Shown one piece after another: positions 27,082 to 35,346 of a DNA stretch of 64,000 nt. The notes below the pieces were generated by a model, which was not told the DNA's origin, did no database searches, and saw only the letters and a list, made by a program, of their open reading frames with translations. Both the position numbers and the translations under genes were made by a program. The stretch lies in assembly GCF_003945385.1 (NCBI RefSeq), contig NZ_AP018920.1, forward strand, positions 7,182,131 to 7,246,130, in the 5' to 3' direction. Origin of the DNA: Pseudonocardia autotrophica (GTDB taxonomy: Bacteria; Actinomycetota; Actinomycetes; Mycobacteriales; Pseudonocardiaceae). Within the stretch, counting starts at the first letter, position 1; each line of letters opens with the position of its first letter.

Positions 27082-27266
27082 CGCGCGGCCGTGATCCGCG
27101 CCGACCGCCCGCCCCGTGCCGGTGGCCCGTTCCATGCCTGGTCGGGGCACTCGTCCGGATCGGCGGCGGCTGTGACGACGATCATTCGACGGGCGAACCG
27201 ATGTATCGGACCGATATGGTCGGGCGGCGGTCCGTCCGGACCGCGCGGCAGCGAGGGGGACGTGCG

Positions 27267-27905
27267 GTGCTGGAGTTCGCCGTCCTCGGGCTGCTCCAGG
27301 AAGGCCCCTTGCACGGCTACGAGCTGCGCAAGCAGCTCGGCAGGCGACTGGGTGGTCTGCGAGCATTCTCCTACGGCTCGCTCTACCCGGCGTTGCGCAG
27401 GTTGCTGCGGGCCGGGCTGATCGCCGAGACCGGACCGGATCACCTCGACCCCGAGCGCGCGATGAGCGCCGGTTGGTCCCGGCGCGGCCGCCGCGTCTAC
27501 CGGATCACCGCCGAGGGCAAGGAGCGGTTCGGCGAGCTGCTCGACGACGCGGGACCCCAGGCATGGGAGGACGGCAGCTTCGGCGTGCACATGGCGTTCT
27601 TCTCACGGACCCCGGCCGACACCCGGCTGCGGATCCTGGAGGGACGCCGCCGGGCGGTGGAGGAGCGCCGCGACGGCCTGCGCACCGCGCTGAGCCGGAC
27701 CGGGGAACAGATCGACCGCTACACCCGCGAGCTGCACCGCCTCGGGCTGGAGAGCTCCGAGCGCGAGGTGCGCTGGCTGAACGAGCTGATCGCGGCCGAG
27801 AACGCCGAGCAGCTGCACGAGACCATCCCCGGCCACGGCGCCGGAACGGACGCCGGACCCGGGTCCGGCGGGGAACGACAGGACGAGACAACAGGAGGAG
27901 CCTGA
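27267..27905 (+). CDS. PadR-family transcriptional regulator
   Basis: A 212-residue regulator. The N-terminal PadR winged helix reads [24 protein letters not shown] with [18 protein letters not shown]; the C-terminal half is a long coiled helix used for dimerisation ([30 protein letters not shown]). GTG 27267 is chosen because it begins the family homology and follows AGGGGGA. It lies one base upstream of the inositol-phosphate synthase gene, an arrangement conserved in mycobacteria (Rv0047c-ino1), so it probably controls inositol synthesis. That role is inferred from context. Confidence 0.92.
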   Translation: MLEFAVLGLLQEGPLHGYELRKQLGRRLGGLRAFSYGSLYPALRRLLRAGLIAETGPDHLDPERAMSAGWSRRGRRVYRITAEGKERFGELLDDAGPQAWEDGSFGVHMAFFSRTPADTRLRILEGRRRAVEERRDGLRTALSRTGEQIDRYTRELHRLGLESSEREVRWLNELIAAENAEQLHETIPGHGAGTDAGPGSGGERQDETTGGA

Positions 27906-27906
27906 C

Positions 27907-28986
27907 ATGAGCCAGGTTCGGGTCGCGGTCGTCGGCGTGGGTAACTGCGCGGCGTCGCTGGTCCAGGGTGTCCACTACTACGCGGACGCCGACCCGTCGA
28001 CCCAGGTCCCCGGCCTGATGCACGTCGACTTCGGTGGGTACCACGTCCGGGACGTGACGTTCGTGGCCGCGTTCGACGTCGACGCCAAGAAGGTAGGCCA
28101 CGACCTCGCCGACGCCATCTCGGCCAGCGAGAACAACACGATCAAGATCGCGGACGTGCCGCCGCTCGGGGTGACCGTGCAGCGCGGACCGACCCTGGAC
28201 GGTCTCGGTCTCTTCTACCGGGAGACCATCACCGAGTCCGACGACGAGCCGGTCGACGTCGCGCAGGCGCTGCGCGACGCGGGCGCCGACGTGCTGGTCT
28301 CCTACCTGCCCGTGGGCAGCGAGGACGCGGACCGGCACTACGCCCAGGCCGCACTCGACGCCGGCGTCGCGTTCGTCAACGCGCTGCCGGTGTTCATCGC
28401 ATCGGATCCGGAGTGGGCGGAGAAGTTCCGCGCCGCGGGCGTGCCGATCGTCGGCGACGACATCAAGTCCCAGGTCGGCGCGACCATCACCCACCGGGTG
28501 CTGGCGACGCTGTTCGAGGACCGCGGGGTGCAGCTCGACCGCACCATGCAGCTCAACGTGGGCGGGAACATGGACTTCCTGAACATGAAGGAGCTGGATC
28601 GCCTGGAGTCCAAGAAGGTCTCCAAGACCCAGGCCGTCACCTCGCAGGTCGACCGGGACATGGGCAAGGGCAACGTGCACATCGGCCCGTCCGACTACGT
28701 CGCCTGGCTGGACGACCGCAAGTGGGCCTACGTCCGCCTGGAGGGCCGGGCGTTCGGCGACGTGCCGCTGAACCTGGAGTACAAGCTCGAGGTCTGGGAC
28801 TCGCCGAACTCGGCCGGGATCATCATCGACGCCGTCCGCGCGGCCAAGATCGCCAAGGACCGCGGCATCGGCGGACCGCTGCTGTCGGCGTCGAGCTACT
28901 TCATGAAGTCGCCGCCGGAGCAGTACCGCGACTCCGTCGCGCGGGACAAGGTGGAGGCCTTCATCCAGGGCGAGATCGACAGCTGA
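27907..28986 (+). CDS. ino1: Inositol-3-phosphate synthase
   Basis: A 359-residue NAD-dependent synthase that turns glucose 6-phosphate into inositol 1-phosphate (1L-myo-inositol 1-phosphate, also called inositol-3-phosphate), the first step to mycothiol and phosphatidylinositol lipids. The N-terminal Rossmann motif [34 protein letters not shown] and [12 protein letters not shown] are diagnostic. The ATG follows AGGAGGAG and is one base after padR, so they share an mRNA. A strong hairpin follows the stop. Confidence 0.96.
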   Translation: MSQVRVAVVGVGNCAASLVQGVHYYADADPSTQVPGLMHVDFGGYHVRDVTFVAAFDVDAKKVGHDLADAISASENNTIKIADVPPLGVTVQRGPTLDGLGLFYRETITESDDEPVDVAQALRDAGADVLVSYLPVGSEDADRHYAQAALDAGVAFVNALPVFIASDPEWAEKFRAAGVPIVGDDIKSQVGATITHRVLATLFEDRGVQLDRTMQLNVGGNMDFLNMKELDRLESKKVSKTQAVTSQVDRDMGKGNVHIGPSDYVAWLDDRKWAYVRLEGRAFGDVPLNLEYKLEVWDSPNSAGIIIDAVRAAKIAKDRGIGGPLLSASSYFMKSPPEQYRDSVARDKVEAFIQGEIDS

Positions 28987-28998
28987 TCATTTTCTCAG

Positions 28999-29045
28999 GG
29001 CATCGGCCCGGCAGCGACCACGCAGGTCACCGCCGGGCCGATGCC
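28999..29045 (+). terminator. Hairpin after ino1
   Basis: Perfect 14-bp arms GGCATCGGCCCGGC and GCCGGGCCGATGCC with a 19-nt loop begin 13 bases after the ino1 stop. There is only a weak T tract, as is usual in very GC-rich actinobacteria. Confidence 0.75.
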
Positions 29046-29344
29046 GTTTCCGGAACAGGAAGTCTCCAATCTGAAATCTTCTCATAATTGTTCGTGAGCG
29101 CAGTCATCCCATTATTGTGTGCTGGGTCATTTATCTGAGCGATATCTGTTCGTAATGTGGTGGTCGGCCTTGTGCGATCTGTGCCCACCCGGGGTGCAGG
29201 GCGCAGGGTCTCCGCCGGACGACGACGCGGGCGGGTTGCACGGCCACCGGATACGGCGTTCCCAGCGCCGCACCACGAACTCCCCTCGGGCCGGCGCACC
29301 CCACCCCCATGGTTCGCCGGCGGTGCTACCCCCGAGGACACACC
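29046..29344. other. AT-rich spacer and GC-rich leader before the NlpC/P60 gene
   Basis: Positions about 29060-29165 are strikingly AT-rich for this genome (AATCTGAAATCTTCTCATAA, TCATTTATCTGAGCGATATC) and probably hold the promoter. The following 180 bases are GC-rich and could fold. I looked for the c-di-AMP (ydaO) riboswitch that often precedes actinobacterial cell-wall peptidase genes and did not find its core. Confidence 0.5.
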
Positions 29345-29950
29345 GTGCCCCAGCGTCCCACCGCTCCGGCGCTCCGCGTCGCCGTCGTGGCCACCACTGC
29401 CGCCGCGGCCGCAGCCCTGTCCGTGCTTCCCGCCGCCACCGCGGCCCCGGCCCCGGGCACCTCTCCCGACACCACCACCACGGTGACCCGGGACGTCACG
29501 CCTGCCGCGAACGCCCTGCCGATCTCGCTCACGACCGCGGGCAACCCGGCCGCACAGAACGTCGCCGCCGCCACCGATGCCGCCACCCGGGCCGGCCAGG
29601 CCGTCGCCTCCCGCCAGGCGGCGCTGTCCACCGCGATGGCCCAGGTCGGCAAGCCCTACCGCTGGGGCGCCACCGGCCCGAGCGCCTTCGACTGCTCCGG
29701 CCTGGTCTCCTACGCGTTCTCCGCCGCCGGTAAGGACGTGCCGCGCACCAGCCGCGCACAGGCGAGCGCCGGCACCTCGGTCAGCCGCTCCGACCTGCAG
29801 CCCGGTGACCTGGTCTTCTTCTACAGCCCGGTCTCGCACGTCGGCATCTACATCGGCGGCGGCCAGATCGTGCACGCCTCCACCAGCGGCAAGCCGGTGA
29901 AGGTCGACGACATGGACCGGATGCCGTTCAACTCCGCACGCCGGATCTGA
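29345..29950 (+). CDS. Secreted NlpC/P60 (C40) peptidoglycan peptidase
   Basis: A 201-residue exported protein. A Tat-less Sec signal peptide (VAVVATTAAAAAALSVLPAA) is followed by an Ala/Thr-rich linker and a C-terminal NlpC/P60 domain: catalytic Cys in FDCSGLVSYAF, His in VSHVGIYIG and a second His in QIVHAST. It should cleave D-glutamyl-meso-diaminopimelate bonds in cell-wall peptides. GTG 29345 is chosen because GAGGA precedes it and the signal peptide begins there; the upstream in-frame ATG lacks a ribosome site. Confidence 0.92.
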   Translation: MPQRPTAPALRVAVVATTAAAAAALSVLPAATAAPAPGTSPDTTTTVTRDVTPAANALPISLTTAGNPAAQNVAAATDAATRAGQAVASRQAALSTAMAQVGKPYRWGATGPSAFDCSGLVSYAFSAAGKDVPRTSRAQASAGTSVSRSDLQPGDLVFFYSPVSHVGIYIGGGQIVHASTSGKPVKVDDMDRMPFNSARRI

Positions 29951-29969
29951 TCGGCACAGCACCCGGTCG

Positions 29970-30584
29970 TCAGACGGCGGCGCGCGCCAGCGCGGAGGCG
30001 AACAACGCCACCGAGGCGTGCGCCGCCTCGTCGTCACGCGCGCTCAGCCAGGACGACGTGATGCCGGTCGAGGCCGCGACGAGCGCCTCGGCCAGCGTCC
30101 GGGACCCGATCGTCAGCGGGCCGCGACCGGACTCCTGCCACCGGCGGAGCAATCGGTCGGCCTGCTCGACGTAGGCGAGCTGTTCCCGGCGGGCCACGTG
30201 TTCGAGGCCGGGGGTGCGCGCCGCGACGTCCACCAGCTCCGCGGTGAGCAGGTGGTACTCCGGATCGGACCGGACCCGGTTCAGGATCGCCCACAGCGCC
30301 GCGGCGATGCCGGTTCCGAGATCGTCGGTGTCCGCCACGGCGTCCCAGGCGCTGCCCAGCGACGCGTCGAGCTCCCGGTCCAGCAGCGCGACGAACAGCT
30401 CGTCCTTGGACCGGAAGCAGTAGTGGAACGCGCCCTGCGGCAGTCCGGCCCGCTCGGCGACCGCCCGGGTGGTGGCCGCGCCGATGCCGCCCACCCGCAT
30501 GACCTCGACGGCGGCGTCGAGCAGCTGCTCGCGGCGCTCGGCCGCGGGCCGGTGTGCGCGCGGCCTGCGTGGCTCGACCGGCAC
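29970..30584 (-). CDS. TetR-family transcriptional regulator
   Basis: A 204-residue repressor-type regulator. The N-terminal helix-turn-helix is clear: RREQLLDAAVEVMRVGGIGAATTRAVAERAGLPQGAFHYCFRSKDELFVALLD; the C-terminal ligand domain is unremarkable. GTG 30584 lies 4 bases after the stop of the GNAT gene, so the two form an operon with the acetyltransferase first. A perfect 16-bp palindrome in the operon promoter is the probable operator, implying autoregulation. Confidence 0.9.
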   Translation of the reverse strand: MPVEPRRPRAHRPAAERREQLLDAAVEVMRVGGIGAATTRAVAERAGLPQGAFHYCFRSKDELFVALLDRELDASLGSAWDAVADTDDLGTGIAAALWAILNRVRSDPEYHLLTAELVDVAARTPGLEHVARREQLAYVEQADRLLRRWQESGRGPLTIGSRTLAEALVAASTGITSSWLSARDDEAAHASVALFASALARAAV

Positions 30585-30588
30585 CGGA

Positions 30589-31218
30589 TCAGCTTCCCGA
30601 TCGGCCCGGCCGCACCGGCGCACCCGGCCGCCACATCGCGACCGGCCGCACCGGCTCCGGGAAGCCGGCGACCGTGCCGATCCGATCGAAACCGAACCGC
30701 GCGTACAGCGCGGCACTGCGCTCGGTCGACGCCTCCAGGTAGGCGGGCGCCTCGATCGTCTCCAGGCGGGCACGCAGCAGCGCGGACCCGATCCCCCGGC
30801 CGCGGCCGGCGGGGGTCGCACCGATCGCTCCGAGATACCAGTGCGCCTCGCCCGGACGGGCGGAGTCGATGGCGCGCTGCAACCGCGCCGCGCGGCGCAG
30901 CCCGCCGGGGCCGAAGGCACGCAGGTACGACCCGATGTTGCGAATGGTGTGCAGCAGGCCGTCGTCGCGGTTCCCCGGCGCCGACCAGACCGCGACCCCG
31001 AGTACCGCCGGGCCCTCCTCGGCGCGGGCCAGGTCGACCGCACCGGAGCTCAGCCCGGTCCGCACCAGCACGCCGAGCAGGTGGGTCAAGCGCCTCTCCC
31101 GTTCGTCGGGATCCCCGCCGACGAACGCCGACATGACCGGATCGTCCCGGAACGCACCGGCCAGCACGGCGGTGGCCTCTTCGACGTCGACGGGCGCGGC
31201 CGGGCTGACGGTGATCAC
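30589..31218 (-). CDS. GNAT family N-acetyltransferase
   Basis: A 209-residue acetyl-CoA-dependent acyltransferase. The acetyl-CoA loop is GRGRGIGSALLRARLE and the C-terminal strand pair is PAYLEASTERSAALYARFGFDRIG, typical of GNAT proteins. The GTG has GGAG upstream. Being cotranscribed with a TetR repressor suggests inducible resistance or modification of a small molecule; the substrate is unknown. Confidence 0.88.
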   Translation of the reverse strand: MITVSPAAPVDVEEATAVLAGAFRDDPVMSAFVGGDPDERERRLTHLLGVLVRTGLSSGAVDLARAEEGPAVLGVAVWSAPGNRDDGLLHTIRNIGSYLRAFGPGGLRRAARLQRAIDSARPGEAHWYLGAIGATPAGRGRGIGSALLRARLETIEAPAYLEASTERSAALYARFGFDRIGTVAGFPEPVRPVAMWRPGAPVRPGRSGS

Positions 31219-31296
31219 GGTTGCTCCTCGGGCTCGGACCCGGGCGGTGGCCGGAGCCCGGTGGTCGGTGGTCGGTGGCACCACCGTACGTACGTT

Positions 31297-31312
31297 TTGG
31301 TCGATCGACCAA
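31297..31312. promoter_or_regulatory. Palindromic operator, probably for the TetR regulator
   Basis: TTGGTCGATCGACCAA is a perfect 16-bp palindrome lying between the divergent GNAT-TetR operon and the SDR gene, about 80 bases upstream of the GNAT start. A second palindromic run, CGTACGTACG, lies just beside it. TetR proteins bind such inverted repeats. Confidence 0.65.
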
Positions 31313-31367
31313 GTCGAACGACTGAATTAGACGCGGGTCACCGCGTGTGGCGCCCGGCCGCGCGTCG

Positions 31368-31373
31368 TAGATT
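31368..31373 (+). promoter_or_regulatory. -10 hexamer TAGATT of a leaderless start
   Basis: TAGATT, 7 nt, then the ATG of the SDR gene, with no ribosome site. Confidence 0.6.
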
Positions 31374-31380
31374 CCCGGCC

Positions 31381-32100
31381 ATGACCGCTTCGCACCGTCC
31401 GCTCGCCCTGATCACCGGTGCCTCCCAGGGCATCGGCGCCGCCGTCGCCCGGCAGCTCGCACCGCGCTACGACCTGATCCTCGGCGGGCGCGACGAGGAT
31501 CGGCTGGCCGCGGTCGCCGACGAGCTGACCGGTGCGGGCCCGGGCGCCGTGCGCACCCTGGCGGTCGAGCTCACCGACGACGAGGCGCTGGCCGGGGCGC
31601 TGGCCGGGATCGAGCGGCTCGACGCGCTGGTGCACTCCGCGGGCACCGGCGAGCTCGGGACCGTCGAGGAGACCTCCGCTGCGGTGTGGCGCAGGCAGTT
31701 CGACGTCAACGTCGTCGCGGTCGCCGAGGCCACCCGGCTGCTGCTGCCCGCGCTGCGCGCCGCCGGTTCCGACGGCGGGGCCGACATCGTGCTGGTGAAC
31801 TCGGGCGCCGGCATCACCGCCAAGCCCGGCTGGGGCTCCTACGCGGCCAGCAAGTTCGCGCTGCGTGCATTCGGCGACGCGCTGCGCGCCGAGGAGGCTG
31901 CGCACGGTATCCGGGTCACCTCGGTGCACCCCGGCCGGGTGGACACCGCGATGCAGCGGGCGGTCGTGGCGCACGAGGGCGGCGAGTACGACGGCTCGCG
32001 GTTCCTGCGGCCGGAGTCGGTCGCGGCCGCCGTGCTCGCCGCACTGACCGCGAGCCGGGACGCGCACCTCACCGAGCTGATGGTGCGGCCGCAGGGCTGA
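31381..32100 (+). CDS. Short-chain dehydrogenase/reductase
   Basis: A 239-residue classical SDR. Cofactor motif TGASQGIG near residue 13, LVHSAGTG for the NAG position, catalytic Ser in LVNSGAG and the YAASK catalytic Tyr/Lys pair (SYAASKFALRAF). The substrate is unknown. It starts leaderlessly after TAGATT. It is divergent from the GNAT-TetR operon and shares its upstream palindrome, so it may be under the same TetR control. Its 3' end overlaps the LysR gene by 32 bases tail to tail. Confidence 0.92.
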   Translation: MTASHRPLALITGASQGIGAAVARQLAPRYDLILGGRDEDRLAAVADELTGAGPGAVRTLAVELTDDEALAGALAGIERLDALVHSAGTGELGTVEETSAAVWRRQFDVNVVAVAEATRLLLPALRAAGSDGGADIVLVNSGAGITAKPGWGSYAASKFALRAFGDALRAEEAAHGIRVTSVHPGRVDTAMQRAVVAHEGGEYDGSRFLRPESVAAAVLAALTASRDAHLTELMVRPQG

Positions 32101-33046
32101 GGGCGCCCAGCACTTCGGGGACTCCGGGTGCACCGAGGGCTCCGAGGGCTCCGAGGGCACTGCAGCCCGCGACCGCACGGAGCTCGGCCAGTGCGGCGAC
32201 GACCGGCGGGGTGTCCGCGACGGCGTCCCGCACCACCGCCAGGATCGAGCGCACCGGCTCCGGGCGCACGACCGGCACCGCCCTGGTCCCGGGCGGGAGC
32301 CGCGCCGCACCGAGCCGGGGGAGCACGGTGACCCCGATCCCGGCCCCGACGAACGCCATCGCGGTCGGATAGTCGTGCGCCTCCACGTGGAACGGCGGCC
32401 GGAACCCGGCTGCTGAGCAGGCCTCGATCAGGTTGCGCCGGCACCAGCCGCGGGCGACGTCGTTGTCCACCCAGCGCTCGCCCGCGAGCTCCGCCAGCTC
32501 GATCTCGGCCCGGTCCGCCAGCGGGTGCGTGTCCGGGAGCACGACGACGTACGGATCGTCGAGCAGGTGCACCACGCCGAACCCGGGCCAGGCCGCGAAC
32601 TCCGACCGTTCCACCGCGACCTGCACGTCGGAGCGCTGCGCCGGGTCGTCGGGCAGGTACTCGCGCAGCGCCAGGTCCAGCCGCACGCCGGGGAAGTCGG
32701 TGGTCAGCCTGCGCACCACACCGGGCATCCAGGCGGCACCGACGGAGGCGAAGTACGACACCGACAGCGTCCCGGTCCGGCCGGCCCGCAGGTCCGCGAC
32801 GACGATCTCGGCCTCGCCGAGCCGGGCGAGGATCGCATCGGCCTGCGCGGCCAGCACCGTGCCGGCGGCCGTCACCCGCAGGCCGCGCCCGGCCCGCTCG
32901 AACAGCACGAGCCCGGTCTCCCGCTGCAACGCGGTGATGTGCTGGCTGACCGCCGACGGCGTGTAGCCCAGGTTCGCGGCGGCCGCCTGCACCGATCCGC
33001 TCGCGACGACGGACCGGAACACCCGCAGGCGATGCGCGTCGAGCAT
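32069..33046 (-). CDS. LysR-family transcriptional regulator
   Basis: A 325-residue LysR regulator. The N-terminal helix-turn-helix reads LRVFRSVVASGSVQAAAANLGYTPSAVSQHITALQRETG; the periplasmic-binding-like effector domain follows (LSVSYFASVGAAWMPGVV). The C-terminal 25 residues are an odd Ala/Leu/Gly run encoded by 9-bp repeats. It is divergent from an EamA exporter gene with 82 bases between the starts, the standard LysR-target layout, so it probably controls that exporter. Confidence 0.92.
   Translation of the reverse strand: MLDAHRLRVFRSVVASGSVQAAAANLGYTPSAVSQHITALQRETGLVLFERAGRGLRVTAAGTVLAAQADAILARLGEAEIVVADLRAGRTGTLSVSYFASVGAAWMPGVVRRLTTDFPGVRLDLALREYLPDDPAQRSDVQVAVERSEFAAWPGFGVVHLLDDPYVVVLPDTHPLADRAEIELAELAGERWVDNDVARGWCRRNLIEACSAAGFRPPFHVEAHDYPTAMAFVGAGIGVTVLPRLGAARLPPGTRAVPVVRPEPVRSILAVVRDAVADTPPVVAALAELRAVAGCSALGALGALGAPGVPEVLGALSPAAAPSAR
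32133..32159. repeat. 9-bp tandem repeat, three copies, in the LysR 3' end
   Basis: CCGAGGGCT is repeated three times (last copy ends CA). On the coding strand it specifies ALG repeats at the C terminus of the LysR protein. Confidence 0.7.
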
Positions 33047-33128
33047 GCACAGACCATACAGTCCTACTGAATCCAACGGTAGAAACAATCGCTGGTACTT
33101 AATGGTCGGTGGGAGCAGGCTTGATCGC

Positions 33129-34067
33129 ATGACGCCGTCCCCCGCCCTGCACCGGGCTCTCCCTCTCGTCGCCGCTGCCGTCACCGTCGTGCTCTGGGCC
33201 TCGGCGTTCGTCGGCATCCGGGCGGTCGGACACGAACTGTCGCCGGGCGCGCTCGCGCTGGGCCGGATGCTGGTCGGCTCCGCGACGCTGACGGCGATCG
33301 TGCTGGCGGTACGCGCCCGGCGGGGTCCGCCCGTCCGCCGGCTGTCACCGGCGCTGCTCGGCGCGGTCGCGCTGTGGGGCGCCGCCTGGTTCGGGCTCTA
33401 CAACCTGGCACTCAACGCCGCCGAACGCCACCTGGACGCCGGCACCACCGCACTGCTGGTGAACGTCGCCCCGGTGGTCGTCGCGGTGCTGGCCGGGCTG
33501 CTGCTCGGCGAGGGCTTCCCGATCCGGCTGCTGATCGGGATGGCGATCGCGTTCAGCGGTGTCGTGCTGATCGCGGCGACCACCTCCGCCGGTGGGGCCG
33601 ACGTCGCAGGGGTGCTGCTCGGGCTGCTCGCCGCGCTGCTCTACGCCGGGGCCGCGGTCGCGCAGAAGCGGTTGCTCGCCCGGATCGACGCACTGACCGT
33701 CACCTGGCTGGGCGCGCTCGCCGGGACCGTGGCGCTGCTGCCGTTCCTGCCGGCACTGCTCACCGAGATCACCGCCGCACCGGCCTCAGCCGTCGCCGGG
33801 ACCGTGTACCTCGGCGTCTTCCCCACCGCGATCGCGTTCCTGACCTGGGGATACGCCCTCTCCCGGACGAGTGCGGGCCGGCTCGCCGCCGCCACCTACG
33901 CGGTGCCGCCGATCGTCGTGCTGATGTCCTGGGTGTTGCTCGGTGAGATCCCGGCCGTGCTCGCGCTCGCCGGTGGTGTGTTGTGCCTGGCCGGCGTCGC
34001 CGTCGCGACCCGCCGGACGCGTCCGGCCCCCGACCGGCCGGTCGGACGACCGATCCCCGCCGCCTGA
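33129..34067 (+). CDS. EamA/DMT-family transporter
   Basis: A 312-residue membrane protein with ten predicted helices in two EamA repeats: one from about VTVVLWASAFVGIRAVG and one from about LLGLLAALLYAGAAVAQKRLL. GTTALLVNVAPVVVAVLAGLLLGE and YAVPPIVVLMSWVLLGEIP are the typical repeat ends. It should export a small metabolite. The divergent LysR gene suggests induction by the exported compound. The 82-base spacer is AT-rich and holds both promoters. Confidence 0.9.
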   Translation: MTPSPALHRALPLVAAAVTVVLWASAFVGIRAVGHELSPGALALGRMLVGSATLTAIVLAVRARRGPPVRRLSPALLGAVALWGAAWFGLYNLALNAAERHLDAGTTALLVNVAPVVVAVLAGLLLGEGFPIRLLIGMAIAFSGVVLIAATTSAGGADVAGVLLGLLAALLYAGAAVAQKRLLARIDALTVTWLGALAGTVALLPFLPALLTEITAAPASAVAGTVYLGVFPTAIAFLTWGYALSRTSAGRLAAATYAVPPIVVLMSWVLLGEIPAVLALAGGVLCLAGVAVATRRTRPAPDRPVGRPIPAA

Positions 34068-34075
34068 GTTCGGAC

Positions 34076-34081
34076 TACCCT
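34076..34081 (+). promoter_or_regulatory. -10 hexamer TACCCT of a leaderless start
   Basis: TACCCT, 7 nt, then the ATG of the DUF1707 gene. Confidence 0.6.
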
Positions 34082-34088
34082 CGCTGCC

Positions 34089-34523
34089 ATGGGGGACGAG
34101 CAGGGGGACGACGGCAAGGCTCTGATCCGGGTGTCCGACGCCGAACGGCAGGAGACCGCCGAGCGATTGAAGCTGGCACACGACGAGGGCAGGCTGTCGC
34201 TGACCGAGTACGACGATCGGCTGCGCGCCGCATACGCCGCGACGGTGCGCGCCGATCTCGTCGCGCTCGAGGCGGACCTCCCGCGGGTCAAGCGCAAGGA
34301 CCTGCCTGCGGTGCGCGCCCGGAAGGCGGAGGCCGAGCGGGCCGACCAGATCCGCGACTACGCCAAGGAGTGGCGGTCCTGGGCCGGGGTGGCCGTGCTG
34401 CTCACCACGATCTGGGGGATCACCTCGATCGCGTCCGGCCAGCTGAACTTCTTCTGGCCGATGTTCCCGATCGGGATCTGGGGCGCCGTGCTGGTCGCCC
34501 AGCTGTTCTGGCGGGACGACTGA
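34089..34523 (+). CDS. DUF1707 (SHOCT-like) membrane protein
   Basis: A 144-residue protein. The N-terminal DUF1707 domain is RVSDAERQETAERLKLAHDEGRLSLTEYDDRLRAAYAATVRADLVAL, common in actinobacteria and usually placed before membrane or signalling domains. After a charged helix come two membrane helices (VAVLLTTIWGITSI and FWPMFPIGIWGAVLVAQLFW). Function is unknown. Confidence 0.88.
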   Translation: MGDEQGDDGKALIRVSDAERQETAERLKLAHDEGRLSLTEYDDRLRAAYAATVRADLVALEADLPRVKRKDLPAVRARKAEAERADQIRDYAKEWRSWAGVAVLLTTIWGITSIASGQLNFFWPMFPIGIWGAVLVAQLFWRDD

Positions 34524-34575
34524 ACCGGCGCGATCGCCCCGCACATCGTGCGGTCGCAGGTGGTCCTCCGGGGAT

Positions 34576-34581
34576 TAGAGT
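34576..34581 (+). promoter_or_regulatory. -10 hexamer TAGAGT of a leaderless start
   Basis: TAGAGT, 6 nt, then the ATG of the UPF0158-nucleotidyltransferase gene. Confidence 0.6.
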
Positions 34582-34587
34582 CGTCGC

Positions 34588-35346
34588 ATGCTCGATCCCG
34601 GCCGCGTCGACCTGGCCGCGCTGGCCGATGCGCTCGACGACCGGTCGCCCGAGGTCAGCTGGTATCTCGATCCCGGCTCCGGGGCGGTCGCGCAGCTCCC
34701 CGGGGGCGACGCGGCGGTGCCGGCCGACTGGGTCCTGATCGAGCCGGTGACCAGCCGCGAGTCGTACCGGGACATGTCCGAGTTCACCGCGGGCGTGCAG
34801 CACCGGCGGGCCGGGGCGCTGCTCGACCGGGCGATCGACGGGCGGGGTGCGTTCCGCCGGTTCAAGAACACCCTGTTCGAGTTCCCCGAGGTACGCGACC
34901 AGTGGTATCGCTTCAGGGACGCCCGTTCCCGGCGCCGCGCGGTCGACTGGCTGGCCGCCGCCGGGCTGATCTCGGAGGCCGACGCCGAACGCGTCCGGGT
35001 CCGTCATCCCGATCCCGACCCGTCCAACGAGGACGTGCCGGCGGCCGTCGCCGACGATCTCGTCGCGCACTACGGGCCGCGGTTGCGGCAGGTGCTGCTG
35101 TTCGGGTCCTGGGCCAGCGGCGAGGGCTCGGTGGAGTCCGCGATCGATCTGCTCGTGGTGCTCGACGACGAGCAGGGCCCGGTCGACCCGTGGCAGGAGC
35201 TCCGGGCGATGGACGACCTGCTGTGGCTGCACACGCGGCGCAGCGGGCTGACCATCAGCGCGCTGCCGGTCGGGCAGCAGGAGCTGGCCCGGCCGGGTGA
35301 CCCGACGGTGATCCGGGCCCGTGCCGAGGCGGTGCGGGTGCGATGA
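34588..35346 (+). CDS. UPF0158 domain fused to a minimal nucleotidyltransferase (MNT), catalytic Asp altered
   Basis: A 252-residue two-domain protein. Residues about 1-140 resemble the UPF0158 family (ALADALDDRSPEVSWYLDPGSG, FRRFKNTLFEFPEVRDQWYRFRDAR). Residues about 155-252 are a minimal nucleotidyltransferase with FGSWASGEGSVESAIDLLVVL: Gly173-Ser174 is kept, but the usual SDxDLLV is SAIDLLV, so the first Asp is Ala185 and only Asp187 remains. MNT proteins pair with HEPN toxins and inactivate them by AMPylation; here the next gene is a HEPN protein that overlaps by 4 bases (ATGA). The altered pair suggests a lost or changed activity. Confidence 0.78.
   Translation: MLDPGRVDLAALADALDDRSPEVSWYLDPGSGAVAQLPGGDAAVPADWVLIEPVTSRESYRDMSEFTAGVQHRRAGALLDRAIDGRGAFRRFKNTLFEFPEVRDQWYRFRDARSRRRAVDWLAAAGLISEADAERVRVRHPDPDPSNEDVPAAVADDLVAHYGPRLRQVLLFGSWASGEGSVESAIDLLVVLDDEQGPVDPWQELRAMDDLLWLHTRRSGLTISALPVGQQELARPGDPTVIRARAEAVRVR

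Noticed and set aside
29046..29344. Possible c-di-AMP (ydaO) riboswitch before the NlpC/P60 gene
   Set aside because: Expected from other actinobacterial peptidase genes, but the conserved core segments could not be found.
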